From Terrihalobacillus insolitus (GTDB taxonomy: Bacteria > Bacillota > Bacilli > Bacillales > Amphibacillaceae), in assembly GCF_028416575.1 (NCBI RefSeq), contig NZ_JAMQKB010000010.1, forward strand, positions 1-64,000: a stretch of DNA of 64,000 nucleotides, written 5' to 3'. Positions within the stretch are counted from its first letter, which is position 1. Every line of letters starts with the position of its first letter. Position numbers and translations under genes: made by a program. Below are positions 53,722 to 62,508 of this stretch, one piece after another. A model generated the notes under the pieces. It searched no databases and had not been told where the DNA came from. It saw nothing but the letters and a program-made list of their open reading frames with translations.

Positions 53722-53844
53722 AACGGTTTGCCTCCAACGTGGACAAGATAGATTTGTTTTTATTTTATCATACATTTGCTAGCTAGTAGAAAAAATTAAT
53801 AGGGTTTTTGTTGCTATAAAAAAGTTAATAAAGCTAGTCTATAA

Positions 53845-53876
53845 GTGCGTGTTCAAAAAGTCGGCAAATTAGAAGC
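53845..53876. mobile_element. Truncated miniature element, left end only
   Basis: GTGCGTGTTCAAAAAGTCGG with CAAATTAGAAGC matches the left end (32 bp). The rest is gone. It lies just downstream of ywlC. Confidence 0.65.
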
Positions 53877-53900
53877 TAGTCCGTTAGTCCAGCTATTTCT

Positions 53901-54938
53901 CTACTGGGTAAGTTTTTTTGTCGCTGCTTTTTGAAGTCGGTTCATAATGGCTTCGCCGATCCCTTCCTCTATAAATGTTTCGCAGATAATGATATCTACA
54001 TTGGTACTAGAAAAAGATCTTAGTGCATCATATAAATGGATCGCAACTTGTTTTAAATCTGCCCTTGAACCACATGCTCGTACGACATCTGCGGTTACTT
54101 GACACGCTAATTCATCGCTAGCCAACACCCCAACTTGCAAGCCTTCCTTGTTATTTTCGTTAATCAAGTTCTGGATAAAATTTACACTCCCGTCAACAAG
54201 CCAAAGTGGTGCTTCTGGTGCATAGTGGGTATATTTCATTCCTGGTGATTTAGGTTTTTCGTTTTTCTTAGCTAATGCTGGGTCAACCATCACATCGCCA
54301 ATAACCTTCTCGAGCTGCTGTCTTGTCACTCCACCTGGACGTAAAATCATCGGTAGGTCTCCCGTACAGTCGACAACTGTTGATTCCACTCCTACACCCG
54401 TTTGACCCGCATCCAGCACTCCTGCTATTTTTCCATCTAAATCGTGTAGTACGTGTGCAGCAGTAGTTGGACTTGGTCTGCCTGAGCGATTCGCACTAGG
54501 TGCTGCCAAAGGGAGATGGCACACTTGAATAAGCGCAAGTGCAACAGGATGATCTGGAATACGGAGGCCCACTGTATCCAATCCTGCTACCACATTTGCA
54601 GCGATCTTCCCATTACTCGGGAGAATGATTGTTAACGGTCCTGGCATAAAAGCAGTGATTAATGTTTCAGCTAGTGGTGGGATATGAGTGACAAATTCCT
54701 CCATCTGTTGTTTCGTTGCTACGTGAACGATCAGTGGGTTGTCGGAGGGTCGCCCTTTTGCTTGAAAAATCTTGTTTACCGCCGCTTCGTTCGTTGCATC
54801 TGCGCCTAGTCCGTATACGGTTTCGGTCGGAAATGCTACAACTTCCTGTTTTTTCAACATTTGTGCAGCTTCCTCCACACTTATTTTTGCTGTGTCTTGA
54901 TCTATTTGTTGTATTGACCAAACTGTTGTTTTCGGCAT
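53901..54938 (-). CDS. ywlC: Threonylcarbamoyl-AMP synthase (Sua5/YwlC)
   Basis: 345 residues. Makes L-threonylcarbamoyl-AMP for the t6A modification of tRNA. YrdC-type domain (about 1-205) with VVAFPTETVYGLGADAT, KAQGRPSDNPL-like KGRPSDNPLIVHVA and APSANRSGRPSPT, followed by a linker and the C-terminal Sua5 domain from KSPGMKYTHYAPEAPLWLVD. AAGGAG lies seven bases before the ATG at 54938. The DnaA-box cluster begins 33 bp upstream of it. Confidence 0.94.
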   Translation of the reverse strand: MPKTTVWSIQQIDQDTAKISVEEAAQMLKKQEVVAFPTETVYGLGADATNEAAVNKIFQAKGRPSDNPLIVHVATKQQMEEFVTHIPPLAETLITAFMPGPLTIILPSNGKIAANVVAGLDTVGLRIPDHPVALALIQVCHLPLAAPSANRSGRPSPTTAAHVLHDLDGKIAGVLDAGQTGVGVESTVVDCTGDLPMILRPGGVTRQQLEKVIGDVMVDPALAKKNEKPKSPGMKYTHYAPEAPLWLVDGSVNFIQNLINENNKEGLQVGVLASDELACQVTADVVRACGSRADLKQVAIHLYDALRSFSSTNVDIIICETFIEEGIGEAIMNRLQKAATKKLTQ

Positions 54939-54970
54939 GGGTATACTCCTTTTCGATTGTCCATTTTGCA

Positions 54971-55282
54971 TTGTCCACAACCATTATGAAAGAAAGATGC
55001 CATATTTGGCAAGCAGAGCTGCACTTATCCTCAGCGGCCAGCATTTTTTCATTTATGCACAGCCTTTCAACAAGTTGTCCACATGTTGGTGTTTGTTTCG
55101 TGTCAATTATCCACACATGAGTTATTTTATCCACACGACGTGTGCAATTTATGTGTGTTGTTCATAAGATTGCAAAAAATACATTTATAATGGGGTTCAT
55201 CTTTAATCAATCCACAGTATCCACAACTGTTTTATCCACAATAAGTGATGCTGGTTATCTTTTCACTGATTGTTGTGGATAA
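54971..55282. promoter_or_regulatory. DnaA-box cluster upstream of ywlC
   Basis: Five perfect TTATNCACA boxes: 55053-55061, 55107-55115, 55127-55135, 55232-55240 and, inverted, 55274-55282. Near matches are at 54971-54979, 55075-55083 (both TTGTCCACA), 55217-55225 (GTATCCACA) and 55025-55033. The density far exceeds chance. DnaA-box clusters beside ywlC are known in B. subtilis, where they titrate DnaA and link replication to gene expression. Confidence 0.85.
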
Positions 55283-55380
55283 CGGTAAAAAGCCTAACGT
55301 AACCGCACCTTTATACAATATTGCCTTTGATGAAGTATTGAAAATTGGTGAGACAGTTTGGAAGCATGTATTTCATAAAA

Positions 55381-55418
55381 AAAACGCCAGACCTAGTGGA
55401 TAACTAGATCTGGCGTTT
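55381..55418. terminator. Bidirectional terminator downstream of the GNAT-like gene
   Basis: A 17-bp stem with two mismatches (AAAACGCCAG with CTGGCGTTTT ends, 55381-55397 with 55402-55418), T-rich on both strands. It lies beside the DnaA-box region. Confidence 0.8.
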
Positions 55419-55568
55419 TCTGTCAATGAAGCTGCTTGCTTGGAACATTTCACTGGCTGTTCCTGAAAGGCTGCTTTGATTTCCTTTTTTCCTTCTTTTA
55501 ATGGTTTTACTACAAATAGAGGAATAAATGTCCGATTCCACTTCTACTGTTTGCTTAGAATAATTCAT
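55404..55568 (-). CDS. Possible 54-residue coupled ORF
   Basis: Its ATG is two bases after the stop of the upstream gene and its stop lies inside the terminator stem. The product is basic (KTIKRRKKGNQSS in the middle) and not recognised. It lacks a Shine-Dalgarno site and would rely on coupling. It may be chance. Confidence 0.2.
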   Translation of the reverse strand: MNYSKQTVEVESDIYSSICSKTIKRRKKGNQSSLSGTASEMFQASSFIDRKRQI

Positions 55569-55570
55569 TT

Positions 55571-56014
55571 TTAAATGGTCGTGCTGTCTTTTGTGGGAAG
55601 GTCGTTATCTATATCCATCACCCACCAATTTCCGCCTATTGCTTCTATTTCTTTGGAAAATGACGGTTGTTCCTGGGGCATAAATTGTAGAATGGACAAT
55701 AGGCGATCCAATGCAGACTGATGGCTGTACACGTAAAGGGATGACGCTCGTTTCTCTTTTGCTAGTGTGATGCTAGACTCGATGATGGTGAGTGGAAACG
55801 TTGTAGGTACGCCTTCTTTTATGTATAAGCTTTTCAACCAATAGCCGCCATCTACTACTGGAGCTAAGGCAAAAAAAGCTTGATATTGCCCTTGGTAATC
55901 AACTAAATATCCACAAGCGTGTAACGATTCCTTATCGACAAAAGTGTCCCATTTTCCTTCAAAAAAATCTCTTAATACTGCTTCTTCCATATCCAATGTA
56001 CTTGTTACGTTCAT
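55571..56014 (-). CDS. Hypothetical protein, possibly acyltransferase-like (YwlB position)
   Basis: 147 residues. The alternating pattern YLVDYQGQYQAFFALAPVVD, then LKSLYIKEGVPTTFP and a helix SSITLAKEKRASSLYVYSHQ resemble the beta-bulge and acetyl-CoA region of a small GNAT fold, but the pyrophosphate-binding motif is not clear. It holds the place of ywlB in the B. subtilis order between spoIIR and ywlC. AGGGAGAGGATG-type sequence lies before the ATG. Confidence 0.55.
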   Translation of the reverse strand: MNVTSTLDMEEAVLRDFFEGKWDTFVDKESLHACGYLVDYQGQYQAFFALAPVVDGGYWLKSLYIKEGVPTTFPLTIIESSITLAKEKRASSLYVYSHQSALDRLLSILQFMPQEQPSFSKEIEAIGGNWWVMDIDNDLPTKDSTTI

Positions 56015-56082
56015 CTACATCCTCTCCCTATCTAACGATTTATATTAGTCTATGATAGATAGGGAGAAATATGATAGTTTTA

Positions 56083-56294
56083 GAGGTTGTTCAAAAAGTC
56101 ACCAAATGATAAGCTACGCATCTCTTCGTTGGCTTGCTTTTCCGTTACTCACGTATTAAAAGCATACGCTCCGTTACTCAAAACTGCGCCGCCTCGACCT
56201 GCTTGCGACGCACAGGACGTGCTAGTGTCGACGTTGCCACAGGACGTGGCGACATTAGTCGACCTTCTAATTTGCTGATTTTTTGAACACGCAC
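56083..56294. mobile_element. Miniature inverted-repeat element, copy 4 (212 bp)
   Basis: Inserted in the opposite orientation to copies 1-3: it starts GAGGTTGTTCAAAAAGTC and ends GATTTTTTGAACACGCAC. Flanked by TTTTA duplications (56078-56082 and 56295-56299). A further 13-bp piece of the same end (GAGGTTGTTCAAA, 56300-56312) follows the right duplication, which suggests a second event. It lies between spoIIR and the GNAT-like gene. Confidence 0.88.
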
Positions 56295-56374
56295 TTTTAG
56301 AGGTTGTTCAAATCCATCAGACAAACTCGACACTACGATAGTCACTCGTATTCGAATAAAATCTGTCAAATCCT

Positions 56375-57013
56375 TTAAAAAAACCACTCGAGAAAGAAGA
56401 ACTTGACGGCTACTTTTTCATCTTTGTCTTCTTCTTTTGTCTCTGTTTTCTTATCATCTTCTTGTTGTTTATCTTCTTTTTCATCTTCTTGTTCCTTAGC
56501 GACACTTGTTCCATTTGAAAAATCTAAAAAGCATAGTGGTGGGAAAAGAACACACCACCAATTTGCACCTTTACCGTCGCCTAACGTAATTAAAATTGCC
56601 TCGTATTCGCCAGCTGGATAAATGTAAGGCCCATAAAGCTTTGTTGGAAAGGAAACATTTTTTCCGTACTCGACCTGATACGATTGATCGACTCCTGCTT
56701 CCTCTAACGTTGTCCCGACAATTTCTTTCAGTTCAGGCAAACGTTTTTGAATAACTTGTCTTGCTTCTTTTATGTCCTCGATATCCGTTACCCATTTACT
56801 AATATATGCATTCACTTCATCACGGATCGTGCGTTTTATCGTTTGGTCTACGTTGTCATCACTATTAGCTAGAATACGAAGCCGAATAGCCTCATCTGGT
56901 ATGACCTGGAAGGATTCACCCTGTGTTGTTTTTCCTCTTTCACTTGCGCTTGTTGTTGGAAACGAACCTAGTAATATAAAAAATGAAATAACGATAAAAA
57001 TTGCTTTTTTCAT
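56375..57013 (-). CDS. spoIIR: Stage II sporulation protein SpoIIR
   Basis: 212 residues. Secreted signal made in the forespore that triggers SpoIIGA processing of pro-sigma-E. Signal peptide (1 to about 23, ISFFILLGSFPTTSASE), then the SpoIIR domain with IPDEAIRLRILANSDDNVDQ and VSFPTKLYGPYIYPAGEYEA and GDGKGANWWCVLFPPLCFLD. The C-terminus has an acidic stretch (KEQEDEKEDKQQEDDKK) before FFFLEWFF. Sigma-F control is expected. In B. subtilis prmC is its neighbour. Here a restriction-modification unit stands between. Confidence 0.94.
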   Translation of the reverse strand: MKKAIFIVISFFILLGSFPTTSASERGKTTQGESFQVIPDEAIRLRILANSDDNVDQTIKRTIRDEVNAYISKWVTDIEDIKEARQVIQKRLPELKEIVGTTLEEAGVDQSYQVEYGKNVSFPTKLYGPYIYPAGEYEAILITLGDGKGANWWCVLFPPLCFLDFSNGTSVAKEQEDEKEDKQQEDDKKTETKEEDKDEKVAVKFFFLEWFF

Positions 57014-57135
57014 TGTTCCTGCCCCTTTCGCTTTCTTCTTACAAGCAGTATGGGCAGCTTACTATACTTTTAAACTCCTAATCTATTATTTTTTTTAAGT
57101 TCGTTCCATTGTAAGTGCTTATTTGTTTTAATTTG

Positions 57136-57164
57136 TTGACTCATCATAGTACAAGCATTATAAT
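57136..57164 (+). promoter_or_regulatory. Sigma-A promoter of the DNA methyltransferase
   Basis: TTGACT (57136-57141) and TATAAT (57159-57164) with a 17-bp spacer. The -10 box is perfect and the -35 box matches five of six. The start codon is 50 bp downstream. Confidence 0.85.
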
Positions 57165-57174
57165 AACCCTATGT

Positions 57175-57198
57175 AAAGTTAAAATAATCTTTAACTTT
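57175..57198. promoter_or_regulatory. Palindromic operator before the methyltransferase gene
   Basis: AAAGTTAAA (57175-57183) and TTTAACTTT (57190-57198) form a perfect 9-bp dyad with a 6-bp spacer. It begins ten bases after the -10 box, over the start of transcription, where bound protein would block expression. The methyltransferase itself has an N-terminal helix-turn-helix and is the likely ligand. Confidence 0.7.
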
Positions 57199-57213
57199 GT
57201 GAGGGGGTTATAA

Positions 57214-58557
57214 ATGTACTACTCTATCAGTAAAGAAAAAGTAAGATTACATATGAAAAAGCATGGGATTGCTACTCAAAAAGAATTAGCTGAGCAATTA
57301 GGACTGAGCAAGAACCAATTATCCATGTTACTTTCTCATAACTATAATCCTATCAAATCCAATGCTCTAAAGCTATGTGAAACTCTTGATGTTCGTTTTG
57401 AGGATATAGCTGAACAGATGGAGCTTAATTTAGGAATTGAGGAGCAAAATTCTAAGAAAGTAATATACAAAAAGGGTAAGAAAGAAAATCAAGATGATGG
57501 TAATGATTTTGTTGAGGTAAGAAATATCAAACCCAATAAAAAATATAAAGTCTTAGAATTATTTGCAGGAGCAGGAGGCTTAGGATTAGGCCTTGAGTAT
57601 GCAGGTTTTGAGTCTATTGGCAATGTTGAAATAGATAAACATGCCTGTAATACTTTAAGAAAGAATAGACCCAATTGGAATGTAATTGAGGAAGATATTG
57701 AGGAAGTAACTAAAAATGGTATAGAGCATTATATTGATGCTCCTGATGTTGGAGAGCTTGATTTATTATCTGGAGGCTACCCTTGTCAGGCATTTAGCTA
57801 TGCAGGTAAAAAAGGTGGATTACAGGATGCTAGAGGTACAATGTTTTTCCACTATGCTAAAATCCTTGATAAACTGAAGCCCAAAATGTTTCTAGCTGAA
57901 AATGTAAAAGGGCTTGTTAATCATGATGGAGGAAACACTTTAAAGACGATGCTCGATGTTTTTGCTGATATTGGATATACAGTAAAACGGAAAGTTCTCA
58001 GGGCATTAGATTATGACGTAGCTCAAAAAAGAGAAAGAATCGTAATTGTAGGGGTCAGGAAAGATTTGGTAAATAAAGAGGGGTTAGAATATCTATTCCC
58101 TATGCCTTATGGCTATGAGCTTACTCTAAAGGACATCCTTAAAGATGTACCTGAGTCTGAAGGAACAAAGTATCCTGAGTCCAAAAAGAAAGTTTTAGAC
58201 CTAGTACCTCCTGGTGGCTATTGGAGAGACCTTCCTGATGATATAGCTAGAGATTACATGGGTAAGAGTTATTATTCAGGAGGAGGAAGAACAGGGATGG
58301 CAAGGAGACTCTCATGGGATGAGCCATCATTAACTCTAACCTGCTCGCCTGCTCAAAAACAAACTGAAAGGTGTCACCCTGATGAAACTAGACCTTTTAC
58401 AGTTAGAGAGTATGCAAGGATACAGAGCTTTCCTGACAGTTGGGAGTTTGACTGCTCAACAGGAAATGCTTATAAACAGATAGGAAATGCAGTTCCTGTA
58501 AACATGGCTAAAGCTATTGGACTTTCTATTGTTAATACTTTAAATAAACTGCAGTGA
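57214..58557 (+). CDS. C5-cytosine DNA methyltransferase with N-terminal HTH
   Basis: 447 residues. Residues 1-75 are an XRE-type helix-turn-helix (TQKELAEQLGLSKNQLSML). The methyltransferase follows: motif I VLELFAGAGGLGLGLEYAG, motif IV GGYPCQAFSYAGKKGG with the catalytic Cys, motif VI FLAENVKGLVNHDGG, motif VIII QKRERIVIVGV and motif X GNAVPVNMAKAI. It protects host DNA against the enzyme encoded convergently downstream. The HTH probably represses its own promoter, as in M.SsoII and M.EcoRII-type enzymes. GAGGGGG lies six bases before the ATG. One of the few plus-strand genes and an AT-rich island, consistent with transfer. Confidence 0.95.
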   Translation: MYYSISKEKVRLHMKKHGIATQKELAEQLGLSKNQLSMLLSHNYNPIKSNALKLCETLDVRFEDIAEQMELNLGIEEQNSKKVIYKKGKKENQDDGNDFVEVRNIKPNKKYKVLELFAGAGGLGLGLEYAGFESIGNVEIDKHACNTLRKNRPNWNVIEEDIEEVTKNGIEHYIDAPDVGELDLLSGGYPCQAFSYAGKKGGLQDARGTMFFHYAKILDKLKPKMFLAENVKGLVNHDGGNTLKTMLDVFADIGYTVKRKVLRALDYDVAQKRERIVIVGVRKDLVNKEGLEYLFPMPYGYELTLKDILKDVPESEGTKYPESKKKVLDLVPPGGYWRDLPDDIARDYMGKSYYSGGGRTGMARRLSWDEPSLTLTCSPAQKQTERCHPDETRPFTVREYARIQSFPDSWEFDCSTGNAYKQIGNAVPVNMAKAIGLSIVNTLNKLQ

Positions 58558-58595
58558 AAAAGGGTAGATGCTGTAAATGGCATCCTCCCTCTTTT
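58558..58595. terminator. Bidirectional terminator between the restriction and methylation genes
   Basis: AAAGGGTAGATGC pairs with GCATCCTCCCTCTTTT around TGTAAATG (58558-58595). A and T runs flank both sides. It serves both convergent genes. Confidence 0.85.
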
Positions 58596-58598
58596 CAA

Positions 58599-59363
58599 TT
58601 AAACATCATATGTACCTTTTCCATCTGCTACTTCCCTAACCTCTATATCCAACTGCTGCTTGGGATCTAGACTTTTCTCAATCTCTTTTGCCAATGAGTT
58701 GATAACTTTGTCCATCAGTTCAGAACTATCATATTCAGATGCAACATCACCAATAGCATTAGTTAACCTTTGATAAAAGTCCTGGTCACCTGTTAGCCTG
58801 TACCAAAATTCAGCCCCAATAATGACAGGATACTCTTTAGCAATCTTTTTATAATGTCCACTTAAATCCTCAGGAGCGCCATAAAAGACACCTACAATAA
58901 GGTCATTAAATCCAACATTCAGATTATTTGTTCTTGCAAGGTTTTTAACTCCTGCAAAATGCCCATTTATTGTCTCTACATCATCTTTATTGATTGTATT
59001 TGGTCCTGCCTTAATTTGACAATACTTTCTCCTGCCATCTACCTTATCAATAAATTCTATGTCAATCCCTGATGTAGTTGATGCAAAACCTTCTAAAACT
59101 TCACTACAAAACTTTTGTAGCTTGTTACCAAAAGTAGTATTTATGGATGTACCTAATACTCTTGGATAGACTAGAGCTTTTGCTATGCTCTTAGGGTTAT
59201 CATTGCCTGTTAAGAAACTTGCTTTGTACTTGTCTAAAAATGGATTAAGATTAAACTCTTTTAATTTAGTGAGCTTTTTTGTGTTAGCAATATGACTAGG
59301 AGCTATTTCCTTTCTGAAAAAGTCTTTTGCTTTTTTAATTATTTCATCATAATTATCGCTCAT
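58599..59363 (-). CDS. Type II restriction endonuclease, EcoO109I-like
   Basis: 254 residues. The block RVLGTSINTTFGNKLQKFCS with FASTTSGIDIEFIDKVDG, YCQIKAGPNTINKDDVETIN and HFAGVKNLARTNNL is close to what I recall of the EcoO109I/PmeII family (PF14511). The PD-(D/E)XK active site is formed by the Asp in SGIDIEFID and QIK in YCQIKAG. EcoO109I cuts RGGNCCY, so a GGNCC-type site is likely here but not shown. I choose the ATG at 59363, about nine bases after GGGG. It faces the methyltransferase with a shared terminator between them. Confidence 0.85.
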   Translation of the reverse strand: MSDNYDEIIKKAKDFFRKEIAPSHIANTKKLTKLKEFNLNPFLDKYKASFLTGNDNPKSIAKALVYPRVLGTSINTTFGNKLQKFCSEVLEGFASTTSGIDIEFIDKVDGRRKYCQIKAGPNTINKDDVETINGHFAGVKNLARTNNLNVGFNDLIVGVFYGAPEDLSGHYKKIAKEYPVIIGAEFWYRLTGDQDFYQRLTNAIGDVASEYDSSELMDKVINSLAKEIEKSLDPKQQLDIEVREVADGKGTYDV

Positions 59364-59423
59364 TGAAACCATCCCCTATAATCTTTCTTTGTTTATCATC
59401 TTACCATTTCTCCCCTATATTGC

Positions 59424-59555
59424 CTAGTTTTCAAAGTCATACATAGGGATGAACCGGTATTCGCACAGTTTATTAAGGATGGTCGATATTCGGTACCAAT
59501 TCTCTTGGACGGTATTTATGCCGAACTAAGAGAAGGCGTCAAATATATAGTATAA
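59424..59555 (+). pseudogene. Unrecognised ORF remnant upstream of the restriction gene
   Basis: A plus-strand open frame without start codon reads RDEPVFAQFIKDGRYSVPIL then LDGIYAELREGVKYIV before a stop. It looks like the C-terminus of a lost gene at the edge of the inserted restriction-modification unit. I cannot name the family. Confidence 0.25.
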
Positions 59556-59588
59556 TATGAATTACCTTCTGAATATGACTATTGATAG

Positions 59589-60482
59589 TCAGCTACTCGT
59601 ACTTTTGTCCTTTTTAACGGTTGCGAAAACCATCCGATCCTTCCCATTTATATCTTGTCGCACCTCTACATCGCTGTTCGGAAAAAATCGGCTCACCAGC
59701 TCGCCCACCTTGGTGCCCTGCTGATGCCCGATTTCGAATCCGAGTATGGCAGTATCTGCTACCACCTTTTGTGCTTGCGTTAAAATGGTGTGGTATGCGG
59801 CCAAACCGTCCTGCTCTGCAAACAATGCTAGCTCTGGATCGAAATTTTTCACGGTATCATCCAATGTATCTTTTTCAGCATAGGAAATGTAGGGCGGATT
59901 GGATACGATCACATCTATTTGCTGTCTTGAATCAAGGACTGGCTGTAAAAAGTTTCCCTCCATAAAAATTACGTCTGCCCCCAGACTTACTGCGTTTTGC
60001 TTAGCAACCATTAGCGCATCTGCAGAAATGTCTGTAGCGTATACTTTTGTTGCCGGCCACTCCAGCTTTAACGTCACCGCAATGATCCCGCTTCCCGTAC
60101 CTAAGTCGATCATGTTGATCGGCTGTCCCGCAGATGAAATATGCGCGATATAGCTATTAAGCCCGAGGATTAACTCCTCTGTTTCAGGACGAGGAATTAA
60201 CACCTTGTCATTCACATGAAAGTAACGTCCATAAAACATTTCATAGCCAGTTAAATGCTGAACAGGTATACCTGTTTTCGCGTGAGCTTTAATGTCTTGA
60301 ACGAACTTCTCTTGCACCTGTACTGGAATTTTTTCACGCAGTATAGCGAAAAATTTTGAGCGTGGTACCCCTAAATGGTGGCACAACAAAATTTCAGCGA
60401 CATTTTGCTCACGATGGTGTTCTGTTAAAAAAAGAGAAGCCCAATGGAGGGCTCCCTGTATCGTCGTATCGTTGTTTTCCAT
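59589..60482 (-). CDS. prmC: Peptide chain release factor N5-glutamine methyltransferase
   Basis: 297 residues. Methylates the Gln of the GGQ motif in release factors. N-terminal helical domain (about 1-85), then SAM-binding motif MIDLGTGSGIIAVTLK and the catalytic NPPYISYAEKDTL. Its ATG is 3 bp after the prfA stop, so both are co-translated. Confidence 0.95.
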   Translation of the reverse strand: MENNDTTIQGALHWASLFLTEHHREQNVAEILLCHHLGVPRSKFFAILREKIPVQVQEKFVQDIKAHAKTGIPVQHLTGYEMFYGRYFHVNDKVLIPRPETEELILGLNSYIAHISSAGQPINMIDLGTGSGIIAVTLKLEWPATKVYATDISADALMVAKQNAVSLGADVIFMEGNFLQPVLDSRQQIDVIVSNPPYISYAEKDTLDDTVKNFDPELALFAEQDGLAAYHTILTQAQKVVADTAILGFEIGHQQGTKVGELVSRFFPNSDVEVRQDINGKDRMVFATVKKDKSTSS

Positions 60483-60485
60483 GTG

Positions 60486-61556
60486 TTATTCACCAAGCTG
60501 TTCCAATTTTTTTGTTTGTTCTTCAATGACTAATGCATCGATAAATTCATCAATTTTGCCCGTCAAAATTTGATCTAGCTTTTGAATCGTTAATCCGATT
60601 CGGTGGTCTGTCACCCTGTTTTGCGGAAAATTGTACGTGCGAATTCGCTCCGAACGGTCCCCTGTTCCGACTGCTGATTTTCTAGCATCATCATACTCTG
60701 CTTGAGCCTCTCGCTGAAATTTGTCGTAAATGCGGGCGCGAAGTACTGTCATCGCCTTTTCTTTGTTTTTAATTTGTGATTTGCCATCCTGACAGGAGAC
60801 GACAATCCCTGTTGGTACATGGGTCAGGCGCACTGCTGACATTGTGGTGTTAACGCTTTGTCCTCCTGGTCCGCTTGAGGCAAATGTATCAACACGGATA
60901 TCTTTTTCATGAATGTCTACTTCGACCTCTTCTGCTTCTGGTATAACAGCAACAGTTGCAGTCGATGTATGAATTCTGCCACCTGATTCCGTTTCGGGTA
61001 CGCGCTGTACTCGATGGGCACCGTTTTCATATTTTAGTTTTGAAAAGGCTCCGTCCCCATTTATCATAAAAATGATTTCTTTATAACCGCCAATTCCTGT
61101 TGCATTGGCCTCAATGACTTCCATTTTCCACCCTTGTGCCTCCGCATAACGCGCATACATATGATATAGATCCCCAGCAAACAATGCCGCCTCATCACCA
61201 CCTGCAGCACCACGAATTTCCATAATCACGTTTTTGTCATCATTTGGATCTTTAGGTAATAAAAGTAATTTTAATTTTTCCTCTAATTCCGTTTTCGTAT
61301 TTGAAAGCTCACTAATTTCTGCTTTGACCATATCGTACATATCGCCATCTAGATTGTCATCAAGCATTGCTTTTGCATCATCCAATTCGGTCGTAACGTT
61401 TTTATACTCTCGATACGTTTGAATGACATCTTCAAGATCGGATTGCTCTTTGGAATATTCTCGTAATTTTTTTGGGTCACTAATAATTTCTGGGTCACTT
61501 AATAATTCATTTAGCTTTTCGTAACGATCCTCTAATGTTTGTAATCGGTCTAACAA
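60486..61556 (-). CDS. prfA: Peptide chain release factor 1
   Basis: 356 residues. Recognises UAA and UAG stop codons. Codon-recognition region with [19 protein letters not shown] and the GGQ loop [21 protein letters not shown] start at the TTG at 61556, eight bases after AGAGG. This gives the usual N-terminus [20 protein letters not shown]. The longer frame to 61643 does not match the family. Confidence 0.96.
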   Translation of the reverse strand: MLDRLQTLEDRYEKLNELLSDPEIISDPKKLREYSKEQSDLEDVIQTYREYKNVTTELDDAKAMLDDNLDGDMYDMVKAEISELSNTKTELEEKLKLLLLPKDPNDDKNVIMEIRGAAGGDEAALFAGDLYHMYARYAEAQGWKMEVIEANATGIGGYKEIIFMINGDGAFSKLKYENGAHRVQRVPETESGGRIHTSTATVAVIPEAEEVEVDIHEKDIRVDTFASSGPGGQSVNTTMSAVRLTHVPTGIVVSCQDGKSQIKNKEKAMTVLRARIYDKFQREAQAEYDDARKSAVGTGDRSERIRTYNFPQNRVTDHRIGLTIQKLDQILTGKIDEFIDALVIEEQTKKLEQLGE

Positions 61557-61680
61557 GCTGGCCACCTCTTTCTCCTTATCAGTGTGTTGTAGCGAAAAAA
61601 AGACATGCCCATGCACGCCTCTTTCTTTCGCATTGTAAAACACACGTCAGCATTCTTATTATAGCTTAGGAGAAAAAAAT

Positions 61681-61710
61681 CGTCAAAAATGCTCAAGCCC
61701 ATTTTTGACG
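61681..61710 (-). terminator. Terminator between the lipoprotein gene and prfA
   Basis: CGTCAAAAATG/CATTTTTGACG stem (61681-61691 with 61700-61710), followed by a TTTTTT run on the minus strand. It lies 42 bp after the lipoprotein stop. Confidence 0.85.
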
Positions 61711-61752
61711 ATGACGCTAGGGGGACTGTCTTTTTCCCAGGATTACCGTAGA

Positions 61753-62178
61753 TTAATTTACGATTACTTGGACATTGTACTGGTTGGTTGCGCCCTTGAT
61801 TGCCGATTTAATATTGTTGCTCCAAGCAATTCGTTCATCACTATTTAAATCTTCCTCTACACGTACAGTTACTCGAACTTTCTTACCATCAAATGTAACA
61901 GATGTGACTTCCGTACCTGGCACTTCTTCCGCTGCTTCCTTGATCGTTTGTTTATCTTGATTTTGATTCGATTGCTCTGTAGACAATGGCGTCGTATTCT
62001 GCTCGATCGGTACATTGCCTTCTTCTGTTGTTTCAAATTGACCTGGATTGTTAACGTTTAATGGCCCTTCTTGCAAAGACTCCGTTTGATTTTGGCCACA
62101 TGCAGTTAGTAAAAGAACAAGAAGGATAGTGAAAACAGTACCTATTGATCGGACTACTTTGTGATTTAACTCTCGCAT
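61753..62178 (-). CDS. Small lipoprotein, possible YhcN/YlaJ-type
   Basis: 141 residues. Signal with lipobox LLTACG, a Gln/Asn/Thr-rich linker (about 25-75) and a C-terminal alpha-beta domain, AAEEVPGTEVTSVTFDGKKV then RVTVRVEEDLNSDERIAW. The domain resembles spore lipoproteins of the YhcN/YlaJ kind. The link is weak. I use the ATG at 62178 (AGGAGGG seven bases upstream). An ATG two codons earlier is also possible. Own terminator downstream. Confidence 0.6.
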   Translation of the reverse strand: MRELNHKVVRSIGTVFTILLVLLLTACGQNQTESLQEGPLNVNNPGQFETTEEGNVPIEQNTTPLSTEQSNQNQDKQTIKEAAEEVPGTEVTSVTFDGKKVRVTVRVEEDLNSDERIAWSNNIKSAIKGATNQYNVQVIVN

Positions 62179-62357
62179 GATCATTCCCTCCTCCAAGAAT
62201 TGTTACGGTTAGTTTTACCATTATGAGTAGAAATTATGTCCAAAGGAGGGACGAATCTTTTTGTTATACGTCATTTCTAAAGATCTGATTATACTCAGTC
62301 GAAAATTTCTCAAGAATGCTAACCGTTTAGAGCACTCTTTAAAAAAGATAGATAAAT

Positions 62358-62394
62358 AAAAGGTCCCTTCACATTTTATAGCAAAGGAACCTTT
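62358..62394 (+). other. Hairpin in the toxin mRNA leader
   Basis: AAAGGTCCCTT and AAGGAACCTTT pair with one bulge (62358-62369 with about 62384-62394). The ribosome binding site of the toxin gene (GGGAGG at 62407-62412) follows at once, so the hairpin may affect translation or RNA stability. Confidence 0.4.
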
Positions 62395-62421
62395 ACTTCC
62401 CAGGGAGGGAGGTGCTTGCCA

Positions 62422-62508
62422 GTGGACATTGTTAGTGCGCTAACGCTCATGATATCCTTTGGGATGTTAGTAGCGTTTATCGTTTCTGATAATAACCACA
62501 AAAAATAA
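62422..62508 (+). CDS. Putative holin-like type I toxin
   Basis: 28 residues from a GTG start: MDIVSALTLMISFGMLVAFI then VSDNNHKK. One hydrophobic helix with a short charged tail, as in the holin-like toxin family of Bacillaceae type I toxin-antitoxin loci. GGGAGG (62407-62412) lies nine bases upstream. The stop codon lies inside the terminator stem. Antisense transcription toward it is likely. Confidence 0.72.
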   Translation: MDIVSALTLMISFGMLVAFIVSDNNHKK

